This document shows, one piece after another, positions 26,040 through 33,209 of a stretch of DNA of 36,379 nucleotides. The DNA is taken from positions 1 through 36,379 of the forward strand of contig CAIYZV010000030.1 of the NCBI GenBank assembly GCA_903930765.1. Reading direction: 5' to 3'. The number at the start of each line of letters is the position of its first letter. Position 1 is the first letter of the stretch. Origin of the DNA: an uncultured Pirellula sp. Lineage in GTDB: Bacteria > Planctomycetota > Planctomycetia > Pirellulales > Pirellulaceae. The notes below the pieces were generated by a model, which did no database searches, had not been told where the DNA came from, and saw only the letters and a list, made by a program, of their open reading frames with translations. The position numbers and the translations under genes are program-made.

Positions 26040-27581
26040 ATGAGTGCAGCGATCCGCGAAAACAACATGAACCCGAATATCCATAGCCAATCACCGATAC
26101 GGCAATTTGAGATCCAACAAACACGGCGACAATTTTTCGGGTCCAATGGCCTGCGACTGGGCAGCGTGGCGCTCGCATCGATGCTCGGGGCCAAGCCATC
26201 AGCCCCGCTCATTGCACAGCCCATCGACCATCCGATGTCGGGAGGAACCGTGCACCCAGCGTTACCTGGACTACCTCATTTCGCCCCCAAAGCGAAATCG
26301 ATCATCTATCTGCACATGAACGGGGGACCGTCGCAGATCGACACTTGGGATCACAAACCGTCGCTGGCGGAGCAATTCGACAAAGACCTTCCCGATAGCA
26401 TTCGCAAAGGTCAACGGATCACGACCATGACGAGCGGCCAAGCACGATTGCCGGTTGCGCCGAGCAAATTCCAATTCAATCAGCATGGTCAATGCGGCCG
26501 CTTTGTCAGCGAGCTGTTGCCCTTCACTTCGGGAGTCGTCGATGAATTGGCAGTGATCAAGACGGTTCATACCAATGCCATCAACCATGATCCAGCGTGC
26601 ACGTTTGTGATGACCGGTAGCGAAGTCCCTGGCAAAGCGAGTTTAGGTTCGTGGTTAGCGTATGGACTGGGGAGCGAAAGCGATAACTTGCCCGCGTTTG
26701 TGGTTTTGACCCCGACGTGGTCGGCAACGGCTCCGGCACAAGCACTTTTCACGCGGATGTGGGCGAGCGGATTCCTGCCGACGCGATACACGGGTGTCGC
26801 ATTGCGGAGCGGAGCCGACCCCGTTTTGTACTTGCGAAACCCCAATGGAGTCGCGATTGAGGATCGGCGGGCGATGCTGGATGCATTGTCCGAAATGAAC
26901 CAACATCGGCTACAAATGGTTGGGGATCCAGAAATCCAAACCCGTATCTCGCAGTACGAAATGGCGTATCGGATGCAAAGCAGCGTTCCTGACTTGGTCA
27001 AGCTCGATGATGAGCCGGAATCGGTTCTCAGTCTTTACGGTCCCGATGTGAACAAGCCCGGGACTTTCGCCGCCAGCGCCCTTTTGGCTCGCAGGATGGT
27101 GGAGCGAGGGGTGCGGGTCGTCCAATTGCTGCACCGCGGCTGGGATCAACACGGAAACATCGCGAACGATCTACCAGCTCAATGCCGCGACGTCGATCAA
27201 GCGTGCGCGGGGTTGATCCAGGACCTCAAGCAGCGCGGTTTGCTCGACCAGACCTTGGTCGTTTGGGGAGGTGAGTTCGGCCGGACGGTATATTGCCAAG
27301 GTGGCCTGACACGCGAGAATTATGGACGGGACCACCACCCCAAATGCTTCACCATGTGGATGGCAGGTGGCGGAATCCGGGGTGGAATCGAGCACGGCGT
27401 CACCGACGATTACAGCTACAACATCTTGGAAAAACCTGTTCATATCAACGATATCAACGCAACTATCTTGCACTGCATGGGGATCGATCACGAGCGCTTC
27501 GCGTTCTCGTCCCAAGGCCTCGACCAACGTCTCACAGGTGTCGAACCCCAGCGGGTGGTCCGAGAAGTCTTGGACTCCTGA
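26040..27581 (+). CDS. DUF1501 Tat-exported protein, partner of the PSCyt1 protein
   Basis: This 513-aa DUF1501 (sulfatase-like fold) protein starts with a long n-region and a Tat-type motif ([23 protein letters not shown], about 28-50). The core has [20 protein letters not shown] near residue 86, [37 protein letters not shown] and [17 protein letters not shown], all landmarks of the family and reminiscent of alkaline-phosphatase metal sites. Such genes are nearly always paired with DUF1553 genes in planctomycetes, as here, which implies one functional unit in the periplasm. The biochemical activity is not established. ATG at 26067 is an alternative start. A probable phoU promoter begins at its stop codon. 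Confidence 0.9.
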   Translation: MSAAIRENNMNPNIHSQSPIRQFEIQQTRRQFFGSNGLRLGSVALASMLGAKPSAPLIAQPIDHPMSGGTVHPALPGLPHFAPKAKSIIYLHMNGGPSQIDTWDHKPSLAEQFDKDLPDSIRKGQRITTMTSGQARLPVAPSKFQFNQHGQCGRFVSELLPFTSGVVDELAVIKTVHTNAINHDPACTFVMTGSEVPGKASLGSWLAYGLGSESDNLPAFVVLTPTWSATAPAQALFTRMWASGFLPTRYTGVALRSGADPVLYLRNPNGVAIEDRRAMLDALSEMNQHRLQMVGDPEIQTRISQYEMAYRMQSSVPDLVKLDDEPESVLSLYGPDVNKPGTFAASALLARRMVERGVRVVQLLHRGWDQHGNIANDLPAQCRDVDQACAGLIQDLKQRGLLDQTLVVWGGEFGRTVYCQGGLTRENYGRDHHPKCFTMWMAGGGIRGGIEHGVTDDYSYNILEKPVHINDINATILHCMGIDHERFAFSSQGLDQRLTGVEPQRVVREVLDS

Positions 27582-27607
27582 CCTCCACGCCTTCTTAATG
27601 CTATATT
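27578..27607 (+). promoter_or_regulatory. Candidate phoU promoter
   Basis: CTGACC (27578-27583, four of six matches to the -35 consensus) overlaps the DUF1501 stop codon, and TATATT (27602-27607) follows after 18 bases. The leader to the phoU ATG would be about 45 bases. No Pho box (CTGTCAT-like direct repeat) was seen. Confidence 0.4.
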
Positions 27608-27657
27608 AACCCCTCCTTCACACTCAGCGGTTACCATCTTGGCGACTGGAAATAACG

Positions 27658-28338
27658 ATGTCATTGCACTTAAGCCAAGACCTTGACGAGGCGCACAACT
27701 CACTGCTGAAACTTTCGGGACAAGTCGAAGACATGATTGCGTTGGCGGTCAAGTCTTTGGTGGAACGCCGCGGAAGTCTCGCAGGTGAGGTGATCCAACG
27801 GGACACGGAAATCGACCGTGCCGAAGTTCGGATCGAAGAGGAGTGCCTCAAAATGCTGGCCTTGCATCAACCGGTGGCCGCGGATTTACGCCGCATCACC
27901 ACCATGATGAAAGTCAACAATGACCTCGAAAGGATTGCGGATTTGGCGTGCAATATCGCGCAACGAGCCGATAGTTTGTGCCAATTCCCGGAGTTCCCGA
28001 TTCCGAGCGGTATCAACGAGATGGCAACGATGATCACCAAAATGGTACGTTCGAGCCTCGATGCTTTTGTGCATCGCGACATCGAACTGGCCAAAAGTGT
28101 CATCGAACAAGACGATCCCGTAGATGCAAAAAACGTTCAAGTGATCGAGAAACTCTCGCGGTTGATGTCGGAGGATACCTCGAAAATTGTTGCCGCCCTG
28201 CATTGCTTTTCCGCCTCAAGGCACCTTGAGCAGATAGCTGATCATGCGGTAAGCATCGCCGAGGACATCATCTACATGGTAGAAGGTGTGATCATCCGAC
28301 ATCGCCAAGCTTCGCAACCGAAATCACAGTCACGATAA
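27658..28338 (+). CDS. phoU: Phosphate signalling accessory protein PhoU
   Basis: PhoU links the Pst phosphate transporter to the PhoR/PhoB system and damps the response when phosphate is plentiful. The 226-aa all-helical protein has two three-helix bundles, each with the family's acidic metal motif: DRAEVRIEEECLKMLALHQPVAADLR followed by ITTMMKVNNDLERIADLACNIAQR in the first half, and AALHCFSASRHLEQIADHAVSIAEDIIYMVEG in the second. Size is standard. A PhoB-like regulator follows 75 bases downstream, but pst genes and phoR are not adjacent, so the unit is a partial pho operon. Confidence 0.94.
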   Translation: MSLHLSQDLDEAHNSLLKLSGQVEDMIALAVKSLVERRGSLAGEVIQRDTEIDRAEVRIEEECLKMLALHQPVAADLRRITTMMKVNNDLERIADLACNIAQRADSLCQFPEFPIPSGINEMATMITKMVRSSLDAFVHRDIELAKSVIEQDDPVDAKNVQVIEKLSRLMSEDTSKIVAALHCFSASRHLEQIADHAVSIAEDIIYMVEGVIIRHRQASQPKSQSR

Positions 28339-28413
28339 AGACTCGAACAACAACGACGGGGACAGCGAGAGCATTCCTCATCGGCGAATCCACGAAGCAG
28401 TGATTGAGTAGGT

Positions 28414-29103
28414 ATGCCTAAGAGCAAAATACTAGTAGTCGAAGATGACCGTTCCCTCTCCGAAATCCTGATTTATAACCTTGATAAAGCTGGATACGAG
28501 GTTTCATTAGCCATCGATGGCCGCGATGGGCTCAGCCAAGCACAACTCAAGCTGCCTGATGTGATTTTGCTGGATGTCATGCTGCCGATCATCGATGGCA
28601 TTGAGGTTTGTCGCAGGTTGCGGTCCAAGCCAGAAACGGCGCACGCCATCATTATCATGCTCACGGCCAAGGCAGAAGAAGCCGACCAACTGATCGGCTT
28701 TTCGGTAGGTGCCGACGACTATGTCACCAAACCGTTTAGCGTCCGAGTGCTACTCGAACGCATCAAGGCACTCCATCGTCGCAAAACAGCCAAGATCGAC
28801 GAGGATAATGATATCATCACGCGATGCGGGATCACCTTGGACCGAAGGCGGTACCGAGTCACCGTGATCGATAAGCCGGTGGAGCTCACCAAGAGCGAGT
28901 TTCGTTTGCTCGATACGTTGATCCGCCAACCCGGCCGCGCCTTCGATCGATCGGAACTCATCGACTCCGCACTCGGCGAAGATACCTTGGTACTCGAACG
29001 GACCATCGACGTTCATATCCGCGCACTGCGAAAGAAGATTGGACCCGAAGCGGACGCCATCGAAACCGTTCGGGGTGTCGGCTATCGGTTTCGCGAAGAC
29101 TGA
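28414..29103 (+). CDS. OmpR/PhoB-family response regulator
   Basis: This 229-aa transcription factor has a receiver domain (about 1-120) and a C-terminal winged helix (about 130-228). The acidic pocket (E10, D11, D12), the phospho-acceptor D54 (ILLDVMLP), T84 (MLTAKAE) and K106 (VTKPFS) are intact. The DNA-binding half has LTKSEFRLLDTLIRQPGRAFDRSELI, TIDVHIRALRKKIG and VRGVGYRF, matching PhoB. Its position just after phoU makes PhoB the most likely identity. A sensor kinase (PhoR) does not follow; the next gene encodes an HU-like protein, so the kinase must be elsewhere. Confidence 0.88.
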   Translation: MPKSKILVVEDDRSLSEILIYNLDKAGYEVSLAIDGRDGLSQAQLKLPDVILLDVMLPIIDGIEVCRRLRSKPETAHAIIIMLTAKAEEADQLIGFSVGADDYVTKPFSVRVLLERIKALHRRKTAKIDEDNDIITRCGITLDRRRYRVTVIDKPVELTKSEFRLLDTLIRQPGRAFDRSELIDSALGEDTLVLERTIDVHIRALRKKIGPEADAIETVRGVGYRFRED

Positions 29104-29130
29104 AAAAATTCGGCGAACCACAAGTGCTAA

Positions 29131-29238
29131 AAAGTCCAATTTTCGTTGGATTTTCTTGGATAAAACCGCGGAAGAGGGGCCATTCCCAACGTTTTTTTGG
29201 GAATCTCGTCAAAAATACAGCGTTTTCCGCGGGTTTTT
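29131..29238 (+). other. Structured region between the PhoB-like and HU-like genes
   Basis: Three stacked inverted repeats are visible. AAAGTCCAA (29131-29139) pairs with TTGGATTTT (29146-29154), including one G-U pair. CCGCGGAA (29166-29173) pairs with TTCCGCGG (29225-29232). Nested inside that, ATTCCCAA (29182-29189) pairs with TTGGGAAT (29197-29204). The outer stem is followed by GTTTTT, so the whole may be a compound terminator for phoU-phoB or a structured leader RNA for the HU-like gene 110 bases further on. Confidence 0.45.
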
Positions 29239-29346
29239 GCCCCCTCCCGGTTGCATTTCGTTGGGTACATTCTTTAATTCAGCCATCAGCAGTGTCCTAC
29301 GTCGGACCGTTTTTTGATTCGAGATTTGTTGAAAGGGATTCCTCAC

Positions 29347-29673
29347 ATGGCGAAAGCAGCAGGCAAGGCAGAAAAGCCGCTCACTAAGGTCCAGATTTTT
29401 TCGAACATCGCCGAATCGACTGGCCTGTCGAAGAAGCAAGTTGCCGAAGTTTTCGAAGCGCTGAAGAGCGAGATTGCTGGAGCTGTTGGCAAGAAGGGGG
29501 TTGGTACCTTCGTTATTCCTGACCTCTGCAAAGTCGTTCGTATCCAAAAGAAGGCGTTGCCAAAGCGACAAGTTCGTAACCCGCAAACGGGCGAAATGAA
29601 GTGGGCGGATCCCAAGCCAGCTTCGACCTCCGTTAAGGTTCGTCCTCTGAAGAAGCTCAAAGACATGGTCTAA
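29347..29673 (+). CDS. HU/IHF-family DNA-binding protein
   Basis: This 108-aa HU-like nucleoid protein starts at ATG 29347 with AAAGGGA eight bases upstream; upstream in-frame codons lack a ribosome site. An N-terminal Lys/Ala-rich stretch of about 12 residues precedes the HU core: LTKVQIFSNIAESTGLSKKQV, then FEALKSEIAGAVGKKGVGTFVIPDLCKVVRI. The DNA-binding arm region (KRQVRNPQTGEMKWADPKPASTSVKVRPLKKLKDMV) keeps the RNPQTGE motif, where HU has RNPxTGE. Extension and longer arm are seen in other planctomycete and myxobacterial HU-like proteins. The Lys- and Ala-rich codons and a very strong terminator suggest an abundant protein. Confidence 0.9.
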   Translation: MAKAAGKAEKPLTKVQIFSNIAESTGLSKKQVAEVFEALKSEIAGAVGKKGVGTFVIPDLCKVVRIQKKALPKRQVRNPQTGEMKWADPKPASTSVKVRPLKKLKDMV

Positions 29674-29727
29674 TCGACCCAAGAGCGTCATCGAATTGCA
29701 AGGTTGCAGAACCTAGCTCATAAATCC

Positions 29728-29764
29728 AACAGGGGTGCGAGTTCAACTCGCACCCCTGTTTTTT
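29728..29764 (+). terminator. Strong terminator of the HU-like gene
   Basis: A 16-base arm (AACAGGGGTGCGAGTT, 29728-29743) is perfectly complementary to 29745-29760, and the T-run continues to 29764. The tip of the stem must open to form a loop. It starts 54 bases after the HU stop. Confidence 0.92.
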
Positions 29765-29837
29765 ATTTCTGGCCTCTGTGCTTATTTCTGGCCTCTGTGC
29801 TTATCTCTGGCCACTTTTCTTATCTCTGGCCACGGCG
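29762..29837. repeat. 19-bp tandem repeat, four copies
   Basis: Four head-to-tail 19-base units start at 29762, 29781, 29800 and 29819. The consensus is CTTATTTCTGGCCTCTGTG; the last two have CTTATCTCTGGCC with diverged ends. The first copy overlaps the HU terminator T-run and the last ends 8 bases before the stop of the convergent rlmN-family gene. There are no spacers, so this is not a CRISPR array. Confidence 0.92.
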
Positions 29838-29844
29838 CCAAACC

Positions 29845-31056
29845 TCAGACGATCAACTGGCCACATGCCGCCTGGATCGATCCGCCGAGGGTATTGCGAA
29901 GAGTCGTAAAAAGTCCATTCTCTCTCAAATGGTGCACGTAAGCCCGACGTGTCTCTTGGCTCGGCGCTGACAATTGCACTTCGTCGGACGGTGCGTGCGA
30001 GATGTCATTGAACGGGATGACGTTGATCTCAACCCTGAGTCCCTTGCAGAACTCCACTAACGCTTGGGCCTCGCTCAAGGAATCGTTGACACCTTGAATC
30101 AAGGCGATCTCCAACCAGACAGGACCGTCTGGATCGATTTCGTGGATCGCTTGAATGGCTTCTCGAAGCGAATGCAAGTCGTGAGTGGCACGAGGCACGA
30201 GCATTCGTCGCGTATTTTCAATCGCAGAATGAAGGCTCAATGCGATCCGCAATCGCGGAAACGCTCGAGCGAGACTGACCATTTTTGCCGGGACACCAGC
30301 CGTGGATACCGTGACATGCCTCGGAGAAAAACCAAATCCTTGATCCGCTAACAAGAAGTCCAACGCCTCACCAAGCGCATCCCAGTTGTGCAGCGGTTCC
30401 CCCATCCCCATGAAGACAACGTTCCTCAAATGAATCGCATCTCGTCTTGGAATCCGACCCACAGCCCCCCCTTCATCCAAAGCGTTTTCCATCCAACTCC
30501 GTACCCGTAATCGCGCCAAGAGAACTTGCTCGAGAATCTCGATGGCTCCGAGATTCCTTACCAACCCCATTCGGCCCGTGGCGCAGAATCGGCAACCAAC
30601 AGCACAGCCTACTTGGGTGGAAACACAAACCGTAGCTCGGTTCTTCCGCGGGCGCATCACCACCGTCTCGCAGGCATCCCGCCATCGACGAGATCGAAGC
30701 CGCAACTTGGTAACTTGACCATCGCCAGAACTGAGTTCCATGTCAGGGGACCAACACCAGTCCGCTCCTGGCAAATCCCCCTCCCCATTCGCACCCAACT
30801 CGGTCCACCAAGCAGGCAGGATGCCTTGCCTGAGCAACCGCCATCGTTCCTTTCGCCAGACTTCATCCGATGAAATCGCAAGCAGTTTTTCCCAAATCCA
30901 AGGAAACCGGTCGTCGTTGGCTAGCGGAGATGGATTTGGATCGGTGCCGTTAATTGGAGTTCTCACCAAGACTTCAGGAACTAAACTAAATGGAATCCGT
31001 TTCGAGCTTCGAGCAACCGTTCCGTCTTTATCTTTGCAGATCACTATGAATAGCAA
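29845..31056 (-). CDS. RlmN/Cfr-family radical SAM RNA methyltransferase
   Basis: RlmN methylates C2 of A2503 in 23S rRNA and A37 in some tRNAs. The SAM-cluster motif is GCAVGCRFCATG (C151, C155, C158). VVFMGMGEPLHNWD (GMGEP 217-221), VSTAGVP, LALSLH-like IALSLHSA, and IPFNDISH are all family marks. The catalytic Cys near the C-terminus is present (QAACGQL, C398), but the preceding segment NTLGGSIQ departs from the usual RGDDIDAACGQL. The first 130 residues do not resemble the usual N-terminal helical domain. The start is uncertain: TTG at 31056 (GGGA upstream) overlaps the divergent gene by 11 bases, while GTG at 30966 would avoid this. Methylation target is inferred from the family. Confidence 0.82.
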   Translation of the reverse strand: MLFIVICKDKDGTVARSSKRIPFSLVPEVLVRTPINGTDPNPSPLANDDRFPWIWEKLLAISSDEVWRKERWRLLRQGILPAWWTELGANGEGDLPGADWCWSPDMELSSGDGQVTKLRLRSRRWRDACETVVMRPRKNRATVCVSTQVGCAVGCRFCATGRMGLVRNLGAIEILEQVLLARLRVRSWMENALDEGGAVGRIPRRDAIHLRNVVFMGMGEPLHNWDALGEALDFLLADQGFGFSPRHVTVSTAGVPAKMVSLARAFPRLRIALSLHSAIENTRRMLVPRATHDLHSLREAIQAIHEIDPDGPVWLEIALIQGVNDSLSEAQALVEFCKGLRVEINVIPFNDISHAPSDEVQLSAPSQETRRAYVHHLRENGLFTTLRNTLGGSIQAACGQLIV

Positions 31057-31477
31057 AACCTATCCCAAGGCCTTGGTTTCCGCAACGTGGATGCTCATCG
31101 CATGCATCGGGTCCCTCGGGCTTCTCTCAGGAGCAGATGCTTTCGCAACCGATCCCAGCGGTGTTTGGCGAGGAGAATGGCGCAGCGGGTCGACAGGGCA
31201 TCGCGGGCCGATGCGAGTCGCAATCCGGCCTGACGGTAACGGTGCTTACCAAGCACGATTTTCGGGCCGGTTCGCCTTGGTGATCCCATTCGCTTACCGA
31301 GCGACGTTAACCCCTAGTCTCGACACCAACGGAAATAGTATCCTGACCTCGTCAAAACAACTCGGACCTTTGCTCGGAAGCTACAACATGCAAACGAGGG
31401 TATCCGGATCGCAGTTCTACGGTTCTTTCCAAGCAGCCGGAGACAACGGCACCGTATCCATGCAGCGCGTGCGTTGA
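31046..31477 (+). CDS. Small secreted protein of unknown function
   Basis: This 143-aa protein begins at the ATG at 31046 (a longer in-frame frame upstream is antisense to the rlmN-family gene). A clear signal peptide covers about residues 1-34 (LVSATWMLIACIGSLGLLSG then ADAFA). The mature part is Gly-, Ser- and Arg-rich with alternating hydrophobic residues (SGVWRGEWRSGSTGHRGPM, RFSGRFALVIPFAYRATLTP), suggesting a small all-beta domain. There are no cysteines in the mature part and no motif I can name. It is divergent from the rlmN-family gene and its start overlaps the longest reading of that gene. Confidence 0.6.
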   Translation: MNSKTYPKALVSATWMLIACIGSLGLLSGADAFATDPSGVWRGEWRSGSTGHRGPMRVAIRPDGNGAYQARFSGRFALVIPFAYRATLTPSLDTNGNSILTSSKQLGPLLGSYNMQTRVSGSQFYGSFQAAGDNGTVSMQRVR

Positions 31478-31570
31478 AACCCATTGGGCTTTTGGCCTTA
31501 CATGCGTGGACGGCACTCCAACGGGCTCATTGCGGCAACAGGGAACGTAACTTCCAGTCCGAGCAGTTGA

Positions 31571-31604
31571 TAGCACAACGAAGCTCGTAGCACAACGAAG
31601 CTCA
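31571..31604. repeat. 17-bp tandem duplication upstream of the hydrolase gene
   Basis: Two adjacent 17-base copies of TAGCACAACGAAGCTC plus one base lie at 31571-31587 and 31588-31604. They end 18 bases before the TTG start of the alpha/beta hydrolase gene, just before its ribosome binding site. Confidence 0.88.
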
Positions 31605-31622
31605 AAGGATGAGGAGCACAGC

Positions 31623-32420
31623 TTGAGGAAAAGCCAAAGAGTTCAATTCGCAGGCCACCATGGATTGTCCCTCTCCGGGATTCTAGAGATCCCTCAAACA
31701 GAACCGCGTGGTTGGTTGCTCTTCTCCCATTGCTTCACCTGCAACAAAGACTTGAAAGGGATCGTTCGCATATCGCGAGGATTGTCCGATCGCGGTTGGG
31801 GTGTGCTGCGGTATGACTTCGCTGGATTGGGAAATAGCGAAGGCATCTTCCAAAACACCAACTTTAGCACCAATTGCGAGGACCTTCGGCGGGCAGCCGA
31901 GTTCCTGACCGCCGAGTACCATGGCCCTAGATTCCTGATCGGGCATAGTTTTGGCGGTGCCGCGAGTTTGGCGATGGCGAGTGAGATTCCGAGTGTCGTC
32001 GGAGTCATCGCCGTTGCTGCCCCCAGCGACACGCAGCATCTAGCCCGATTGTTGACGTCGATGGCACCTGACATCGAATCGGAAGGAGTTGGGGTCGTCA
32101 CCATCGGCGGCATGCAGCATACGATCTCCAAACAGATGATCGAGGATTTTCGATCGCAACGGTTAAGCGACCGCGTACGTGCTCTTAAGAAACCGATCCT
32201 TGCATTCCATTCCCCAGACGACGAAACCGTTGCCTTTGAGCACGCCCTCATCAATGCGGGTTACCGCGGCATCGATAGCAACGAACCGCCAGCACCATGT
32301 GGCATGTATCCACGGACGCTTGTTTCGCTTCCCGGCAGCAATCACTTACTCACCTCGAGCGATCGGGACATCCCGATGATCGTTTCTATCATCGACGCAT
32401 GGTGCGAGCGATTAAGCTAG
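31623..32420 (+). CDS. Alpha/beta-hydrolase family protein
   Basis: This 265-aa serine hydrolase has the oxyanion-loop region LLFSHCFTCNKD, the nucleophile elbow GHSFGG (S109), the acid SPDDETV (D199) and the His in PGSNHLL (H241), so the catalytic triad is complete. The sequence matches the hydrolase half of proteins that in other bacteria are fused to an OsmC domain; here there is no OsmC part. Substrate is unknown (an ester or thioester is typical). The start is TTG at 31623, supported by GAGGAG six bases upstream. A long hairpin lies 38 bases after the stop. Confidence 0.85.
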   Translation: MRKSQRVQFAGHHGLSLSGILEIPQTEPRGWLLFSHCFTCNKDLKGIVRISRGLSDRGWGVLRYDFAGLGNSEGIFQNTNFSTNCEDLRRAAEFLTAEYHGPRFLIGHSFGGAASLAMASEIPSVVGVIAVAAPSDTQHLARLLTSMAPDIESEGVGVVTIGGMQHTISKQMIEDFRSQRLSDRVRALKKPILAFHSPDDETVAFEHALINAGYRGIDSNEPPAPCGMYPRTLVSLPGSNHLLTSSDRDIPMIVSIIDAWCERLS

Positions 32421-32457
32421 CCTCTTCGAAAGACCGTGTGCGGCAAATCGACGAAAA

Positions 32458-32501
32458 GGCTCACTGCATTCGCGTTGACTGCAACGCGGATGCAGCGAGC
32501 C
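32458..32501. other. Long hairpin after the hydrolase gene
   Basis: A 19-base arm (32458-32476, GGCTCACTGCATTCGCGTT) pairs with 32483-32501 across a 6-base loop; two positions are not Watson-Crick. A-rich sequence precedes it and CTTT follows, so it could terminate transcription in either direction, best on the minus strand where TTTT follows. Confidence 0.6.
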
Positions 32502-32653
32502 CTTTCAACCGTGAAAGATGGGCCTAACCAGTGCGATTGGTCTGTCGGTTATTTCCAGGTTTGCTGGATGTTCGACGCCACTAAGATCACGGCACGTCCT
32601 TGCTCGGGTCGCCATCGCAAACCATCTGCGAACAGACAGGCTCGACAACTTTC

Positions 32654-32676
32654 CAAAAGAGGTTCCACCTCTTTTG
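32654..32676 (+). terminator. Terminator-like hairpin
   Basis: CAAAAGAGG (32654-32662) and CCTCTTTTG (32668-32676) are perfectly complementary with a 5-base loop. The T-run forms part of the right arm, so as a terminator it is of moderate strength. Confidence 0.4.
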
Positions 32677-32878
32677 CCCGCCCCAGCAACCACCACACCT
32701 GGCGTCGCTGGAACAACGGTTACTCAATGCACTCGCCGTGCCAATTCGAATTTTGTTGCAAAGAATTAGCTCAAATGAAAACCCAGGCAATCTAGGAAAG
32801 ATACACACCCTACGTTTTGTAAAATTTGCAAGTTCGTCGAAGGTCCTTTTTACAATTGCAAAAATGCCAATCGAATGA

Positions 32879-33034
32879 CGGCTGCCTTTAGCGGTACTGG
32901 TACGTAAAGGTAGCAGTGACGGTCTCGTGTACATCGCGAGCATCACCGGATGGTTTGCGCCATACAGCTATGATTTACTGGGCATGATTTATTGGGCGGT
33001 CAAGCAGGCGATACATTCGCTACTTCCCGAATAA
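32879..33034 (+). pseudogene. Possible gene remnant or small hydrophobic peptide
   Basis: This frame is open for 51 codons after a stop at 32876. It ends in protein-like sequence: LVYIASITGWFAPYSYDLLG, then MIYWAVKQAIHSLLPE. The only conventional start is GTG at 32927 (35 aa), but no ribosome binding site is at a normal distance. The aromatic, hydrophobic tail looks more like the end of a real membrane protein than random sequence. It could be the 3' end of a decayed gene or an unannotated short peptide. I recognise no family. Confidence 0.3.
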
Positions 33035-33209
33035 ACGGAAACGGATGAGAGTATTTGCTAATCGTTTTTTTCGCCAGGGAACTGACGATTGGCAATCGGA
33101 AGGAGCCTGGGGTAACTTAACTATCTTCCGGGGTAGTTAAGATCCCCGGAGGAAACGACGCCCGCTCTGGGTATCGGAGCTGAGTAATTGGATCGTGGAG
33201 CATAGGTTG

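Larger units (their letters stand above)
32421..33209. other. Long AT-richer gap with hairpins and an ORF remnant
   Basis: This is the largest gap in the window (789 bases). It holds a 19-bp-stem hairpin (32458-32501), a second hairpin (32654-32676), an inverted repeat TTGTAAAA/TTTTACAA (32817-32824 and 32848-32855), and an open frame remnant at 32879-33034. No transposase or tRNA is seen. GGAG at 33197-33200 serves the next gene. It may contain a decayed gene, a small RNA, or both. Confidence 0.45.

Noticed and set aside
29762-29837. Possible CRISPR array
   Set aside because: The 19-bp units abut with no spacers, and there are no cas genes.
30740-31045. Upstream extension of the small secreted protein
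   Set aside because: This part is antisense to the rlmN-family gene; the signal peptide starts at the ATG at 31046.
32587-32946. 119-codon minus-strand frame in the long gap
   Set aside because: It is rich in Cys, Arg and Ser without a domain pattern; it overlaps hairpins and a more protein-like plus-strand remnant.
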